Source of the DNA: Sceloporus undulatus | Taxonomy: Eukaryota > Chordata > Lepidosauria > Squamata > Phrynosomatidae | DNA: 64,000 nt | Direction of reading: 5' to 3' | Assembly (NCBI RefSeq): GCF_019175285.1 | Contig: NC_056524.1 | Coordinates: 225,363,060 to 225,427,059, forward strand | Shown here: piece after piece, positions 1-11,840 of the stretch | Position numbering within the stretch: position 1 is the first letter of the stretch | Layout: every line of letters begins with the position of its first letter | Notes under the pieces: generated by a model | Database searches by the model: none | Seen by the model: only the letters and a program-made list of their open reading frames with translations | Told to the model about the DNA's origin: nothing | Made by a program: the position numbers and the translations under genes

Positions 1-1324
1 TACCCAAACTGTTAAGTGATGAGTGTTACTTATTTATAGTTTACTAAAAAGTAACTAACAGTGAATTCAATAAATAGGAATATAGAAAAACAGAATGTAA
101 ATATGAGGTACAATAATTGTTTTATATTAACTAACAGAAGAGATGATTGCATCTAACAGCTGGGAGCATCAAATAAAGGTGTTGTTTTCAAAGTAGTTTC
201 CATTATATTGAATTACTTTCTCAGATGTATTTGAATACATATCCTTTTTTTTTCTTTAATGAGTTACGTGTGACTTCTGCAGTACACAGTGATGGATACA
301 GTATGTACTTCAATAAAAAAGGGTTGAAAAAGAATTGAGGCATACTAAAAGTTTAACTGAATTACAAATAAAAAACTACTGTTCAGTCACCATTCTGTTT
401 CACATTGTCGTCTATCCTTAAATTAGATGCTTATGGGGGGCAAAGGATGAAACAAGTAGAAACAACGATTTCCACAGTGAAACCTATACAGTTTTAATTC
501 TTCAGATAATGTGTCTCCTGGCAATTAATGATTCAAAACATTTGTGCTGGTGTTGGACACCAGCCAACATTAGTCATTCTTTAGCATCCCCTTAATTTCT
601 CTATATATAGAAATGACCATTACAAAATGTACATTCTTTTGAGAGAATGTTATAGGCGTCCATATGTTTCTAGTTTTGTGTTGTTCATTCCATACCTTTT
701 TCCTTTCTCGCTCACTGCCACCACCGAGACCATTCTTATTATAACAAGAAAAGCTTGTGAAAAAAATTATGTTTAACACAGTTTGCCCAAAGCAAGTCAT
801 ATATGTGTGAATGCATCAGAAATGCCCTTATTGAGAGAATACCCTAAAGGCTTGAACATTAGAGAGAGAAATGTCAGTGCTGGATTTAGTAACATTTAGT
901 TTAATGTTAGATTTAAGAACAATTGAACACATCCAACTCAGGAAGCCCCACTAGGCACTTAATGAAAAAAAGAAGGGAAAGCATACACTGTGTGATACAA
1001 AGGATTACGGGCCATGTAGAAAATAAAATATAATCTACGAAATAAGATACTGTGATTTTTTTTAAATGGATCCCACAAACCATTACAAGCGTAAAAGTTA
1101 TTATGTAAGGAGAGTGCCAGGGCAGTAGCAGCATTCTGAAGGAGGTCAAGGGCCCATGGTTTAAATCTCCTACAATGCCAAAGGATAGTTTTTATTCAGA
1201 GAAGTTATGGCAAATTTACATGGGTAATTAGGAGCAACCATCAGCTGTAAAGAGGACCAGAAGGCAAGTCTGATACTAACTCTACTGCAGGTACAGTTGC
1301 AAAAGTTACAGATGAGAAGAAAGG
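1..1324. other. AT-rich sequence, no gene recognised
   Basis: I recognise no exon or named repeat here. Short open frames are not kept open in the mirrored copy at 58925-60258, which argues against coding. Confidence 0.6.
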
Positions 1325-1650
1325 GATGGATGTTGTCATAGCAACTGCACGGTGCGGCAATAATCCGCTGCCAAAGGAGCTCTGAAATGGAGCTCCTTGT
1401 CGCAATGCTGCCAAGGTGCCATTTGTGCCCTGGGGTGTCGTGGTGATGTCATGCATGCGCCGAGTTGTTTGGACGTGGTGCACGCGTTGACATCATCAAT
1501 GCACGCTGTGTGGATGGCGCTGCGTAACCATGGTACAATCCACATGAACTATGGCTTGGGAGCATGCGGTTGCTGCATGCTCCCAAGCCCTAGTTTTGGC
1601 CGAGAGCGCAACAAGGAGCCTGTTTGTAGGGTCTCGTTAGATACAACTCT
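1325..1650. mobile_element. GC-rich multi-hairpin DNA element (copy A)
   Basis: A GC-rich island in AT-rich surroundings. It contains an inverted repeat around GGAGCTC...GAGCTCC near 1376-1396 and a long hairpin near 1555-1592 with stem GGCTTGGGAGCATGC. The closest relative in the window is copy F at 39783-40165, which has the same GCTTGGGAGC hairpin near the same end. No coding capacity is seen. I read it as a non-autonomous DNA transposon. Superfamily and exact ends are not resolved. Confidence 0.6.
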
Positions 1651-2182
1651 CCACAGCCACACAGTCAATATCAATGCTTCTGATTTGGAGGGCAGATTGT
1701 AGTCCAAAAATGTAATTAGCTTTGCTTAGAGGTTACACCAATTTTGTTGTTTACCTTTAGGTCATTTATACTTAAGGCAACCAGTTTTTCACATGTACAG
1801 CAGTGGCTGCCTAGTCAGACCTACCCAGTCCTTACTGTCCCCTCTGTTGGTTCATTGTACTGCAATAAACAACTTTACATTTATCTCTGTTGATTGGCAT
1901 GCGTATTGATCAAATCCTTTGGAACCCTGATTATGACTTCTGATGTTAGCTAATCCTGTATGTGTAGATCTGATAAGCTCCCTCATCCAAGTAATTTACA
2001 GAAATGTTGAACAACACAAGCCTTGCCGCACTCCGCTTACAATCCTCCTTCAGGCTGACATAGAGGCATAAAACAGCACTCAATGGTTATGGTTGCTGAC
2101 CAGCGATATGGCAGTTCATATTTACATCTTGTTAACAAAATATCAAGAGAAAGCTCGTTCCAGATATACTAGTCAAACACAG

Positions 2183-2400
2183 AGCTAGTGTGGTGTGGTG
2201 GTTTGAGCATTAGACTATGGCTCTGGAGACCATGTTCCAATCGCAGCTCAGCCATGTAAACACACTGGGTGACCTTTGGCAATCACACTTTCTCAGCCTC
2301 AGAGGATGGCTATACCCCCCCCCCCGAAGACCATGCCAAGAAAATGCCATGATGAGGGGCACCGTAAGTTGGAAACTTGAAGGCATGCAACAACAACTGT
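2183..2400 (+). mobile_element. MIR-like tRNA-derived SINE
   Basis: The tRNA-like head (GTGGTGGTTTGAGCATTAGA, then a box B-like stretch) is followed by the MIR/CORE-type body 'ctgggtgacc..ggcaatcaca..tctcagcctcag' and the 3' part ending near 'ggaaacttgaaggcatgcaac'. A C-homopolymer near 2318 interrupts it. The mirror copy is at 57810-58035 on the minus strand. Confidence 0.85.
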
Positions 2401-2684
2401 GTCAACAATGTACCAATAGTCTACCAGAGAGTAGCTTTATTACACATATCCCCCTAAAAGGCTATAAGGCTGGCTTGGCAGGACATAGTCTTCATAAGGC
2501 TGTACTAATGAAAGCACTGTTTCCTAAATGCTCCCAGGATGTTTATCACTGTGTTTCAGAATTTTTCCTAGTATTCAAACCTCAGACCTTTCTAGACATT
2601 AACTATCACAATGTCCCAAACAGAATGGCCATGTTGGTTCAATTGGTGTTAAGATTACGGGAAGGGTTCAACCAGTACTTAGAA

Positions 2685-2790
2685 ACATTTATTCATTTCA
2701 TTTCATTTTGCTACAACTCCCATAATCCCCCAGTCACAAGGGCCACTGGCCATGCTGTCTGGAGGGAGCTGTAGTCCTAAAAGTAACTTT
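2685..2790. mobile_element. Foldback MITE remnant
   Basis: An imperfect palindrome: 'ctacaactcccataatccc' on one side and 'ggagggagctgtagtcc' on the other, around a central 'ggccactggcc'. This is the arrangement of short non-autonomous DNA transposons common in squamates. The mirror copy is near 57440-57520. Confidence 0.55.
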
Positions 2791-4424
2791 TCTAAACTCT
2801 GATGATGCCAGCTTCAGATGCATTGGTTTTAGCTTCCACATTCACCTCTTCAATCTCTCTGTTTTTGAGTGAGATTTTTCTGATTTTATGTTTCTACAGA
2901 TTGCTTGTTCACCAAGAATTCTCAAACATTATAGTTGATTCCCTCAAAATAAGGGGCTAATCCATGTTAGCTTAATTGAAAGGGATAGGGTGTATTAGTT
3001 AGTCATCACAGATAGAAGCCACATCAATCTCAATGGGTCTATTCAAGTTGAAACTGGCATTTGATTCGCCCATTGGCCACAGTTCTTTCAGCTCCATGAG
3101 ATTAATCTCACAATCTGGAGATCTGAATCCAGGGCATACATTTCCCTATCATGAAAGTTAAATTATCTCACCTCTGAATCTTGATTTACATGTGTCCAAC
3201 TTCCCTGCAGCTCCCACCCATCCTAATCCACATTATTCAAGATGCTGCCCCAACCTGCCAAAGTTATGGTTTGGAGGCACTATGGGGGATAATCGTAAAT
3301 GGAAAAGTTATCCTCTGAAGATCTCCTTAACACTAATTCATTTAACATTCAAATATGCATTACAAAACAGTAAATGGTTTTGTGTATCAGGTATGCATGC
3401 CAAAGGCACACATCCTTTTCAGAATTTTGAAAGATAACTTGTCTGCATTGATAACATTGCTAGTGATATAAAGGCTAAAAAAGCAATCACAAAAGCAATC
3501 ACAACAAATATCTTAAAAACATATGCCTTTCCATAACTTAACCTAGCAGCATCCACAAGGAAGCCATTTGGATCTTTTTGAATCTTTTTGTGGCTACTGG
3601 ATCTGAAACATTGTCTGTAATTTGGTTCATTGGCTGCCTACTTCTGTGAGGAAGCCATGGCAGTTGATTTGATGGTTTAAAAGTGGGACAAAAAGTAGTC
3701 CCGCAAGAATCCACAAGATGGTGCAATGTTATCAACAATCACTCATTCATTGGCATCTCTAAATACTTCTTTTGCAGCACACAGATGGGAGTAGAAAGTC
3801 CAAGAGGTGGCTGACACTAAATTTCGGTATTTTTTCTCCCATAAAATCAAAAACACTATTTTGGCTCCAGCTCTCTTGGTTTTACCAATGAACTCATGTG
3901 ACTGCTATCTGCCACTTTGGGGATATTTTCCTCGTATATAAAATATCCGAGAACACTCAACAGCGTTACCCCAGGTTATTGCCTGACAAACACTGTTCAG
4001 TGTTTCCTCACATTTTAGTGCATTGTAAAAACACCATCTGTATCCCTGAGTATACAGGCTTTATAGCACCCAAAGGCTTATAAATTATGAATCCTGTACT
4101 ATCCAGGACTCCTTCATAGAGATGAGCTGATCATACTGCTAGCTTTTTAGAATACTGACAATGCCGTAGAAGTGGCAGCGATAGTACCAAAGATTGGGGC
4201 ATTCATAAAATGATAAGTGGTGAGTGTCTCTGTTCAGTGTTCCAGTCAGTTGAGCATGGCCTGTTTCAGGATATTCTTTTTGATTCACATACCTGTCACT
4301 CCAGGTTTCCCCTTGTCCCAGCAGTGAACATTGTATATCCACTGAACATCAATTTTACATCCATTGGGCTGTTGGGTTTTGGCTACACAAGGCACACAAG
4401 GAACAAAACATGGTTGGCTGTAAT
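2791..4424. other. No gene recognised
   Basis: Mixed AT-rich sequence. I see no exon, RNA gene or repeat I can name. The counterpart in the right arm is about 55780-57440. Confidence 0.5.
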
Positions 4425-4809
4425 TACAGTCACCCTCCATACCATGGATTCAAACATCTACAGCTTAAAAATATTTTAAAATGCATGAATTCCAGAAAGC
4501 AAATCTTGATCCTGCCTTAAATAAGGGACATCTAATGTGATGCTATCATTGTATTAATGAGACTTGAGCATCCACTGATTTTGGTATCCACAGGCAGTCC
4601 TGGAATCAACTCCCAATGGATACCCAGGGCAGGGACATAGCCCAGGATTTTAGGAAAAGGGGGGGGGGTCCAGACTAAGTGCCACCATTATAATGGGGCT
4701 GGGGTGCGTGGCGGCGCAGCACACACCATTCATTTTTCTACTGAAAGGGGGGGGGTCCGGACCCCAAAAACTCCCCCTCCGGCTACGTTCCTGCCAAGGG
4801 ACCACTGTA
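4425..4809 (-). mobile_element. Mariner-like MITE with a nested insertion
   Basis: The outer element runs from TACAGTCACCCTCC to GGGACCACTGTA, so it is flanked by TA as in Tc1/mariner-type insertions. It shares its interior ('gacttgagcat', 'gggaca..') with the copies at 34861, 35594 and 38572. It is split about 16 bases from its right end by a second element at 4630-4793. Mirror at 55385-55775. Confidence 0.75.
4630..4793. mobile_element. GACGTAGC-type MITE nested in mariner-like MITE
   Basis: The termini are CAGGGACATAGCC on the left and GGCTACGTTCCTG on the right, which are inverted repeats of each other. The interior has long G/C runs and 'aatgaatggtgtgtgctg'-type sequence (here on the opposite strand). 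A second copy is at 34715-34859, also lodged in a mariner-like MITE. Confidence 0.75.
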
Positions 4810-5181
4810 TGTAAGATTAGTTTAGAGCAGTCAGGCAGTTGTGGCTCCCAGAGGCCATGCATGGCATCTTCCACGGCGCTAAGCTAGGATTGCCAATAGT
4901 GCAGGGTCATGGAAGGTGCAGTCCAAAAATAAAACAGAGTTTCCATAGCTGGGGCTGCACTTTGCCCATCCCTGATTCAGATATCCTCCTGCATCTGAAC
5001 TGGACAATGCATAGGGGCCCTCATCTGTAAACAGAACTGAACTTTGCACTCTTTATCGTGACATTCCTTGGATCTCTGTGGGAATAAGTAAGCTAAGGAA
5101 AGGGGAAAAGTAAAGAAATAAACGATAAAGGATAGTGAAAGAAGGTTTTCCCCGTGAGTGGGTGAGAAAAGGGTTTTTCTA

Positions 5182-5182
<1 letters not shown>

Positions 5183-5212
<30 letters not shown>
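5183..5212 (+). repeat. (AAT)10 microsatellite
   Basis: About ten uninterrupted AAT units. The mirrored tract at 54963-54999 is interrupted and of different length. Confidence 0.95.
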
Positions 5213-5213
<1 letters not shown>

Positions 5214-5340
5214 CTGTTGCTTGCTTCTCTCCAAAGCATCACATAGGGGCATCCCTGCACTTGGTGTCACCCCGTGCAGGCACAGGGCTTCCAGGGGTGG
5301 GGCTTCTGGGGCAGTGCATGCTCCTTCTCACTGTGCTGCC

Positions 5341-5370
5341 CCATCCTTTTCCTGATGAGGAAAAGGATGG
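5341..5370. repeat. 13-bp-stem perfect hairpin
   Basis: CCATCCTTTTCCT and AGGAAAAGGATGG flank a four-base loop, giving a perfect inverted repeat inside a GC-rich block (about 5245-5560) that is probably an unnamed DNA element. It is preserved in the mirror near 54808-54838. Confidence 0.8.
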
Positions 5371-6044
5371 GACAACATGGGGAAAGGGAGTGTGCATGGG
5401 TACAGAGAGCAGTGCATGGGAATGGGGTGCATGTGCAGGGACAGAGAGCAGCATGGGGGGAGGGCTGGACTGGGTGTGGGCCACACCAATGCACCCTCTA
5501 ATGAAATCACTGGCTTCAAACAGGTACAAGGGGGATTGGGAGAAAAAGTAAAATCACAGATGGGATGTTCCTCTACCCATTCTGGTAATATTTTCAGTGT
5601 AGCAATGTAGCATAAATGTAAGCACCACTTTTAATATTTAAAATGTGTCCCTTTAATGTAAAGGTAAATTAATTAGATTTTAAAGAATATAACAATCATG
5701 TTGTACTCTTTTCCCACTGACTGTCCCACTCTGCCTGTTCATATTCCCCAGCCTTATTTTTATGCCTAGCACCTCTTTTTTCTTGTTTGCCTTTGACAAA
5801 TAAGCTTGTGACAGAAAGAACAGCAGTAGGCTGCCTCCTGGAACTGGGCCTTAATTCATACACAGTGAAACCAGACTTAATCTATTGCTTACATCTGCAT
5901 CCATCTGTTCTCTCACTGCTCTCAGCTTGAAAGGTAGATTAGGTTGAGGCAAAATAACTGGACCAGTGTTACATGGTGAGTTCTATATTTGAACAGAACT
6001 TTGTGGTCCCACATGAGGCAAACATCTTAGTCACGTTTGTGCAT

Positions 6045-6262
6045 ATGTGCCTTCAAGTTGCCTGCTAATTTGTGTCGACCTCATGAACTTGACAGAGTTT
6101 TCTTAGGCAAAGAATACTCTGAGATGATTTTGCCAGTTCCTTCCTCTGAAATATAGCCTACAGCACTTAGTATTCTTTGGCAGTCTCCCATCGAAATACT
6201 GATCAGAGCTTTTTGATCCTTGCCAACATTCCAAAATCAGATGAGATCTGGGGCTTTCAAGG
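6045..6262 (-). mobile_element. 5S rRNA-derived SINE
   Basis: Read on the minus strand, the head follows vertebrate 5S rRNA: 'gatctcatctgattttgga', 'gatcagtatttcgatgggag', 'ctaagtgctgtaggct', matching the 5S segments around the A-box, the intermediate element and the 3' end. A non-5S tail follows ('ctttgcctaagaaaactctg', 'catgaggtcgacacaaatt'). It is a SINE and not a working 5S gene. The mirrored copy at 53940-54170 (plus strand) lacks a few bases that this copy keeps. Confidence 0.85.
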
Positions 6263-7261
6263 TATTTATCCCTTCCAATGTTTCACAGATGAAGACTGGG
6301 ACACATATGGTCAAGCAGCATTAGAGTGTGACCAAGATGATCAAAGTTATTAATGAAGAACACATAAACTAGGAAAGGTTGCAGTAGTTTGCTTTTGCCT
6401 GAACCTACTGGGAAGGGCAAGATTTTGTCCCTCCACTCCCCCACTCTCCTCTTCACCTATGCTGAGTTAACTACAAACTGGAATTCAGTTTGTAGCAACG
6501 GGGGTAGTAGGAAGAGGAAAGATAAATTGGGACATTTGAAAAACAGCTGAAAAGGGTTAAATTGGGACTGTCTTTGCAAAATCAGGTCAGTTGGAGGATT
6601 GGACTGGAGCCCTTTCCAGTCTGGGTTTCTCCAATATTCTGGACTATGAGTCCTAGTCAGCAGTGGCAATGAAAAGTGATGACTGACATTGTTGTTCAAA
6701 TTATCTGGAGGAGCCAGTGTTGATGAGGCTGCAGTATACCATGGTGATTTTGGTGCTCCCAAAAGGCTGTTTAAGGCATAATGTCTGTCTGTATCTTTGG
6801 AATGAGTGTAATAGCAGATCCCAATGGCTTAAGACTTCAAGCCAAAACATTTTGGGGGCATTCATGCTCTTCCCTCCACCATTATTATTGTTTTTAACCA
6901 TCTACCGTGATGAAGCTTACACATTTTGAGAATTTATAGTTGGTCCCAATAAAGATATTGCTCATCAGAGGATTATAGAGCTTGTTTTACCAATTTATAA
7001 TACCTTCCAGCTTCTTTAGCTTCGAATTTAGTGCTGTAGTTATTGATCCTTCTTTCAATTATCCCCATAGCATTTGCAGTTGTATTTAGCCTGATGTTCA
7101 GCATATTTTACAGCGTTAGCAGAAATCTGAATGAAACCTAGCCTCCTTCTACCATGCCACCCCATTGCCTGCCATGGTTTTACTAGCCATCTGAGAGATT
7201 GATTTTCACTGCAGTGATTCTTGACTTTTGTTAAAGGTCTGATACTACTAAAATTTCAGTT

Positions 7262-7590
7262 GTAGATGGGTGTTAAAGATTTCCCCTTGACATGAACGTC
7301 TAGTCATAACTGACTGTAGGGGGCGGTGCTCATCTCCATTACTAAGCCAAAGAGCCAACATTGTCCAAAGATGACTTCATGGTCATGTGGTCAACATTAC
7401 TGCACACAATGCTGTTACCTTCCCACGTAAGTGGTACCTATGAACTTTCAGATGCTTTCGAACTGCTAGGCTGGGAGTAGCTGGGACTAGTGACGGGAGA
7501 TCAGCCCATCACATGGCACTTGAGCCTTGAACTGCCAACCTTACGACCTTATGATTGTAAAAATTGGTGTCTTAACCACTAGTGAAAAAG
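7262..7590 (-). mobile_element. Sauria-type SINE (tRNA head, Bov-B-like tail)
   Basis: On the minus strand: tRNA-like head with 'ccaaccttacgacc'-type box B complement, then 'tcccagctactcccagccta', 'gcagttcgaaagcatctgaaa', 'gtaccacttacgtgggaagg', 'catggtcatg' region, 'ttggctctttggct', 'gatgagcaccgccccctaca'. This order is that of the squamate Sauria SINE. It is the best single pointer to the lineage. Mirror at 52625-52960 on the plus strand. Confidence 0.88.
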
Positions 7591-9980
7591 ACTCCAGTAA
7601 AGCCAAACCCAACCAGAATGCACCTTAACTGTGGTTCTTGGAGTATGAGGAATCTGAACTCCAAAGATTCAAGAAAAGACTTGCTATCTTTCTCACTGCT
7701 GGTGAGCTGTTATCAGCTACTGGACACATAAATTTAGGCTAGATGTAGCCTAGATGCAAATAATACAGGCCTCATTCACATTAGCTGTACAGAACAGCAT
7801 TTCAGTAGCATCACAAGATACACTTACTGTAATACCTTCTTCCACACCAGGTACAGGAAACCTGTCCTATTTAGCATCTGGCAACTTTATTTCCTGGCAT
7901 GGAGACCACAATGTCCTCTGCTTAATTTCTGTACGTAAAGCTTCAATTAAAAGCACAAGATATGGGCCAAAACATTCTGTGCAGAAATCTCTAGCAGCAT
8001 TTCATGGAATTACATTGATTTTAAAATAATTTGATTTCCTTCTATAAAAGGATGAATGTGTTCTTAGCTTTCAAGTATTTACCGTATTCTGGCTAAGGGT
8101 CAGTGCAAATTGGGGAACAAAGCTAAGGCATTCACCTTTCTAGAAACATGAGATTTCTGCAGTTACCCATGACCCTAATGGCTTAAGCCATTAAACATAG
8201 TATCATTGCATGCTGCAGTCGAGTAATTTCTGACACCATACAGAATATCAATGTGCATTTACATGACAGTGCGCTCACACAGAGCATGCTAGTCTCCAGT
8301 AGTATTCCAAATTACTATTGGTGACTGGATCAGTGACCAATGAAAAGATTAGATCCATCTGGCTGAGGTGGAGAGCCCCTTGCTTGTGCTTTCCTCACTA
8401 AAATGAAATGGAAACATGCTGTGTTTGTCTTCCTCCTTGCAGTCTGAACTGTGACCTACCTGTCTTTCAGCAGGGCTAGTAACAGTGCTTTTAATAATCT
8501 CTCGGCAGGGACCCATCAAAGAATGTTCTAATTGCTGCCTTCTATGCCTCTCTGCTAAGGGAGCTAGGGGAGTTTTTCACTCTGAATAACTCCATGATAC
8601 AGTTCTGCTTGAGAAAACGGCTCTTTAGACCTACTAGGTTTGACTGTTCAGAACAGCTTCACAGGGCAGGACAATCAATAACTTGATAGAACCAGGGAGA
8701 AGCTCTTGCAATCATATTAACAGCAGTGGGGGGCTATCTATCACCTTGTTTGGGACATTGGGTAAATATTATGGGGTGAATTGCTATTGTAGCACCATTC
8801 CCTGTAGCTGCACCATGCTTTGCTGTACAATTCACTGTTTACTCTTTCTTACTCCATTTCAAATGTGCTAATATTGCCTTTTCACAGAAAACAAACTTTA
8901 TAGCATCAGAAATTACACAGACACACACATAGATACTCAATATAATCAATGCAAATAGCTATCCTAGAATGACCAGGTTCATGTTCAAATGAGGTATTTG
9001 CCATGCAATCACCATGCCTAATTCATGGAACAAGGAGATCCAGACAATGTTAACTTCAACTACAAACTGTCTTATACTTTGTTTTTCTCTCTCTCTTTCC
9101 ATCAGAAAGGGGGTTAAAAGGCTTTTTAAATTTGGGCAAGGCTAAGAAAATAAATTATGGTAGTTTCACTATACCTTCATCTGGAAATACCCAGTTTTTA
9201 AACTACATCTGGGAAGGTTACATCCCTTTGAAAGATGCATAAAAAAAACCATCAGATTATTATCTCACCATTTCAGAACTGTAATAAGAAAAGACTACCT
9301 AGTGAATACTCTATTCTATGCACATTTAAGATATAAACTGTACAACAGGATCTAAATCTGTTTCACATAATTTTTTAAAGAAGCCTAGACTAAGCATCAT
9401 GTTAATAATAGTATAGAGCAAGGATTGCGGCCACATAGGCAGTTCTATTTTGACATAATTATTTGGACAATAATTGTCCAAAACTGTGTTTCAAAATTGT
9501 GACCATCTTCTTGCACTCTGCACCTAATTTCTTTAGAACTCTTAACATGGTCTCTGCTCTTGCAGCAGGACATGAAAGCACTAGTCTTTGTTTCCACTTC
9601 AGGGAAACCTTTTTTTTTAAATGCAACTAATGGAACAGAATATTCTCTACTGTGGACCCTCCTAAACCGCAGGCTCTGGAACTGTGATTTCAAGAGTGTG
9701 CAATCATTATACCTCACATTATTAAATGATGGTAGCATGAATACACACACTTTAATATGTCTGTATTCACATCACCACCATTTAATAATACAGGGCTTTA
9801 TAATTCCAGGTTTTTTTTCCTATTCTTGGGGCATCTCAGCATGGAACCCTTGTGGATCCAAAGGCCCCACTGTATTAATAGCCAGTGTGGAATATTTAGA
9901 CAATGGTTTTGTCAAGGTGAGACTCACCCACCCAACTGCTTTTCTTAGATGGCAGCACAATGGGTCTTTTTAATCCCACC
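7591..9980. other. No gene recognised
   Basis: Largely unique-looking AT-rich sequence. The longest open frame (9560-9973, plus) has no recognisable domain and is not preserved in the right arm. A piece near 9835-9890 resembles a MITE terminus. Confidence 0.5.
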
Positions 9981-9994
9981 GCTGCCACCAATTA

Positions 9995-11201
9995 TGTGAA
10001 GGTGATGGCCACTATCCCACCAATTCTTCATTGTGACACTCGAATTTAGGACTCTCTTAAGTGTCTCCTTTGGGTTTCAAACCTTTCCCCCAGCTTGGCA
10101 CCAACTATTCTTTGACAGTCACACACCCACTATCTAACGTGTCTCAAACCTAAAAGACTTTTCTCAATGTTGGTAATGCTTTTAATGTATTTCTGAAATC
10201 ACTTCAGACAGCTGCTTGTTGAAACAAAGTAAGAAATTTATTTACAAGTCAAGTGGTATACAGTATCTTTTTTAGTGGGTGGTGTTCACAATGGATGTGA
10301 TGCATAAATACTTTATTAGTTACACAGGTGTTTTACAGACCGCCGCTTTGCGGCGGTCTGCTGGCGCTGCTCTTTGCTCCGCGAGGGAGTCGCAGCATAA
10401 AAACCACGCGACTCCCTCGCGGAGCAAAAAAGAAGCTCCAAAATGGAGCTTCTTCCTGCAGCACCGTTATAACGTCGCGAGGCGCCCATGGTGCACTCGC
10501 GACATCATAACCGTCGTGCCCCGTCTGGATGCTATGCGTCCAAGATGTAAAAATGGTGGCGGCCGTGTGGAACCGCCGCCACCATTTGTCACGGACTGAG
10601 TCAGTGATAGGGAAAGGGGCGTCTAGAAGAGACGCCCCTTTTTTAAAAATGGGACGTCCTGAGGACGTCCGAAATGGCGGTCTATAACCCGCCACAGTTT
10701 GACAGTTTCATTAGGTTGTCTGTGTAATTGTTTCTGTGTAGCTTTATATATGTTCCGTTACAGAATAAGTTCTCACCGAACCTTCATTAAATTTTGTATC
10801 TTATAATCCTTTTGGTTACTTGTGACTCTATTAGTCACCAAACACTATGTCTACCAAGGACACTACAACAATATAATTAAGGACACTCTTTGTCCCTTTC
10901 TTGGGTACCTAAAAACTCCCAAAAACCTTTCTTACTGCCCTCACAGCAGCCTAACCTAGCCTCTATGGCTCTTCACCCCTCAGGGAACACTAAACATCAA
11001 CTACACTTTCAAGCCTGTTCCTCCCTCTTATATACTCACTCCTGGGAGCAGCCCCCCACCTTTTCCTGGCTTTGCTCCCATTGGTTAGTGCCAAGATTGT
11101 AATCTTGCTGTTGACTTCACAGACTTAATCTGTGCTATGGATTTACAGTTTTCCTGCTACTGTATTGTCCCATCCAATTAAATACATTTAAAATTCTCAC
11201 A
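9995..11201 (-). mobile_element. Fossil LTR, unassigned LTR retroelement
   Basis: Read on the minus strand the segment starts TGTGAGAA and ends CTTCACA, with 5-bp terminal inverted repeats TGTGA/TCACA. It has a TATATAAGAGGGAGG-type box and lies just upstream of a primer-binding-site-like TGGTGGCAGCG sequence at about 9980-9990. It looks like an isolated 5' LTR with a short leader, about 840 bp without the DNA transposon (10328-10693) that later landed in it. It is old and non-coding. Family (gypsy-like or retrovirus-like) not resolved. Confidence 0.6.
10328..10693. mobile_element. GC-rich multi-hairpin DNA element (copy B), inside an LTR
   Basis: Left end 'ttttacagaccgcc', right end 'ggcggtctataacccgcc': matching inverted termini. 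The interior is a chain of hairpins: CTCCGCGAGGGAGTCGC against GCGACTCCCTCGCGGAG, AGAAGCTCC against GGAGCTTCT, AAGGGGCGTCT against AGACGCCCCTT. Flanking ACAG on both sides is a possible target duplication. The open frames inside are by-products of the GC content. Mirror at 49591-49954. Confidence 0.75.
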
Positions 11202-11399
11202 GCTGTTGAAAGCCCCTATTCCTTTAAAGGCCTACACACAAGCTCAAAGCATATTGATTGTTTTCTCAAGCAAAGCATTAAGTATGTACATAAATTTTTG
11301 CAGGGTCAGAGTTTTAGTTTGCTTTTGCTAATGAAAGCAGAGGAACCAGTTATGGAAAGAAAAACAAAAATCCCATCTATAAGAAACCCTCTACTTTCA
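11202..11399. other. Short unassigned stretch
   Basis: Between the LTR fossil and the Bov-B tail. Nothing is recognised. Confidence 0.5.
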
Positions 11400-11628
11400 T
11401 GAAAAACATGAGAACAACATTGTTGCTGTTAACCGCCATCAAGTTGTCATCAATTTATAATGAGCCATTGAATAAGAAATCTCCAGATCTTCTTGTCACC
11501 AACAGCCTTGCTCAGGTTTTGCAAATTCAGGGCCGTGGCATCCTTGATTCAGTCTATCTATCTGTAGTGGGGTCTTCCTCTTTTTATACTGCCTTCTCCC
11601 TTGCCAAGTGTTATTATCTTTTCTAGTG
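11400..11628 (-). mobile_element. Bov-B/RTE LINE 3' fragment
   Basis: Minus-strand sequence reads 'gcaaaacctgagcaaggctg', 'ggtgacaagaagatctgg', 'gatggcggttaacagcaac', the 3' end typical of Bov-B/RTE LINEs. It abuts a CR1 fragment. Mirror at 48661-48880. Confidence 0.75.
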
Positions 11629-11639
11629 AGTCATGTCTC

Positions 11640-11840
11640 CTCATAGAATCAGAGTTAGAAAAGAGCACAATGGTCATCCAGTCCAACCCTCTGCATTGCG
11701 GGAAGACACCATCAAAGCACTTCCAACAGATGGCCATCTACCCTCTGTTTACAAACCTCCAAAGAAAGAGATTCTGTCACTCTCCAAGGCAGCATAGTGA
11801 ACTCACTGTAGCCTCAGAGCATGCTGCCAGCAGCAGCACC
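11640..11840 (-). mobile_element. CR1 LINE 3' fragment
   Basis: Minus-strand sequence contains 'gatggccatctgttggaag', 'tgctttgatggtgtcttccc' and ends 'aactctgattctatga', the well-known 3' end of CR1-type LINEs in sauropsids. Mirror at 48470-48660. Confidence 0.85.

Noticed and set aside
2217-2774. 185-codon open frame on the plus strand
   Set aside because: Runs through a MIR-like SINE, a C homopolymer and a foldback MITE. The mirrored copy in the right arm does not keep the frame.
6160-6260. Possible 5S rRNA gene
   Set aside because: Many changes from 5S rRNA and continuation into a SINE tail show a SINE head, not a functional gene.
9560-9973. 137-codon open frame on the plus strand
   Set aside because: No recognisable domain. 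Its mirror at about 50300-50700 has length changes that break it.
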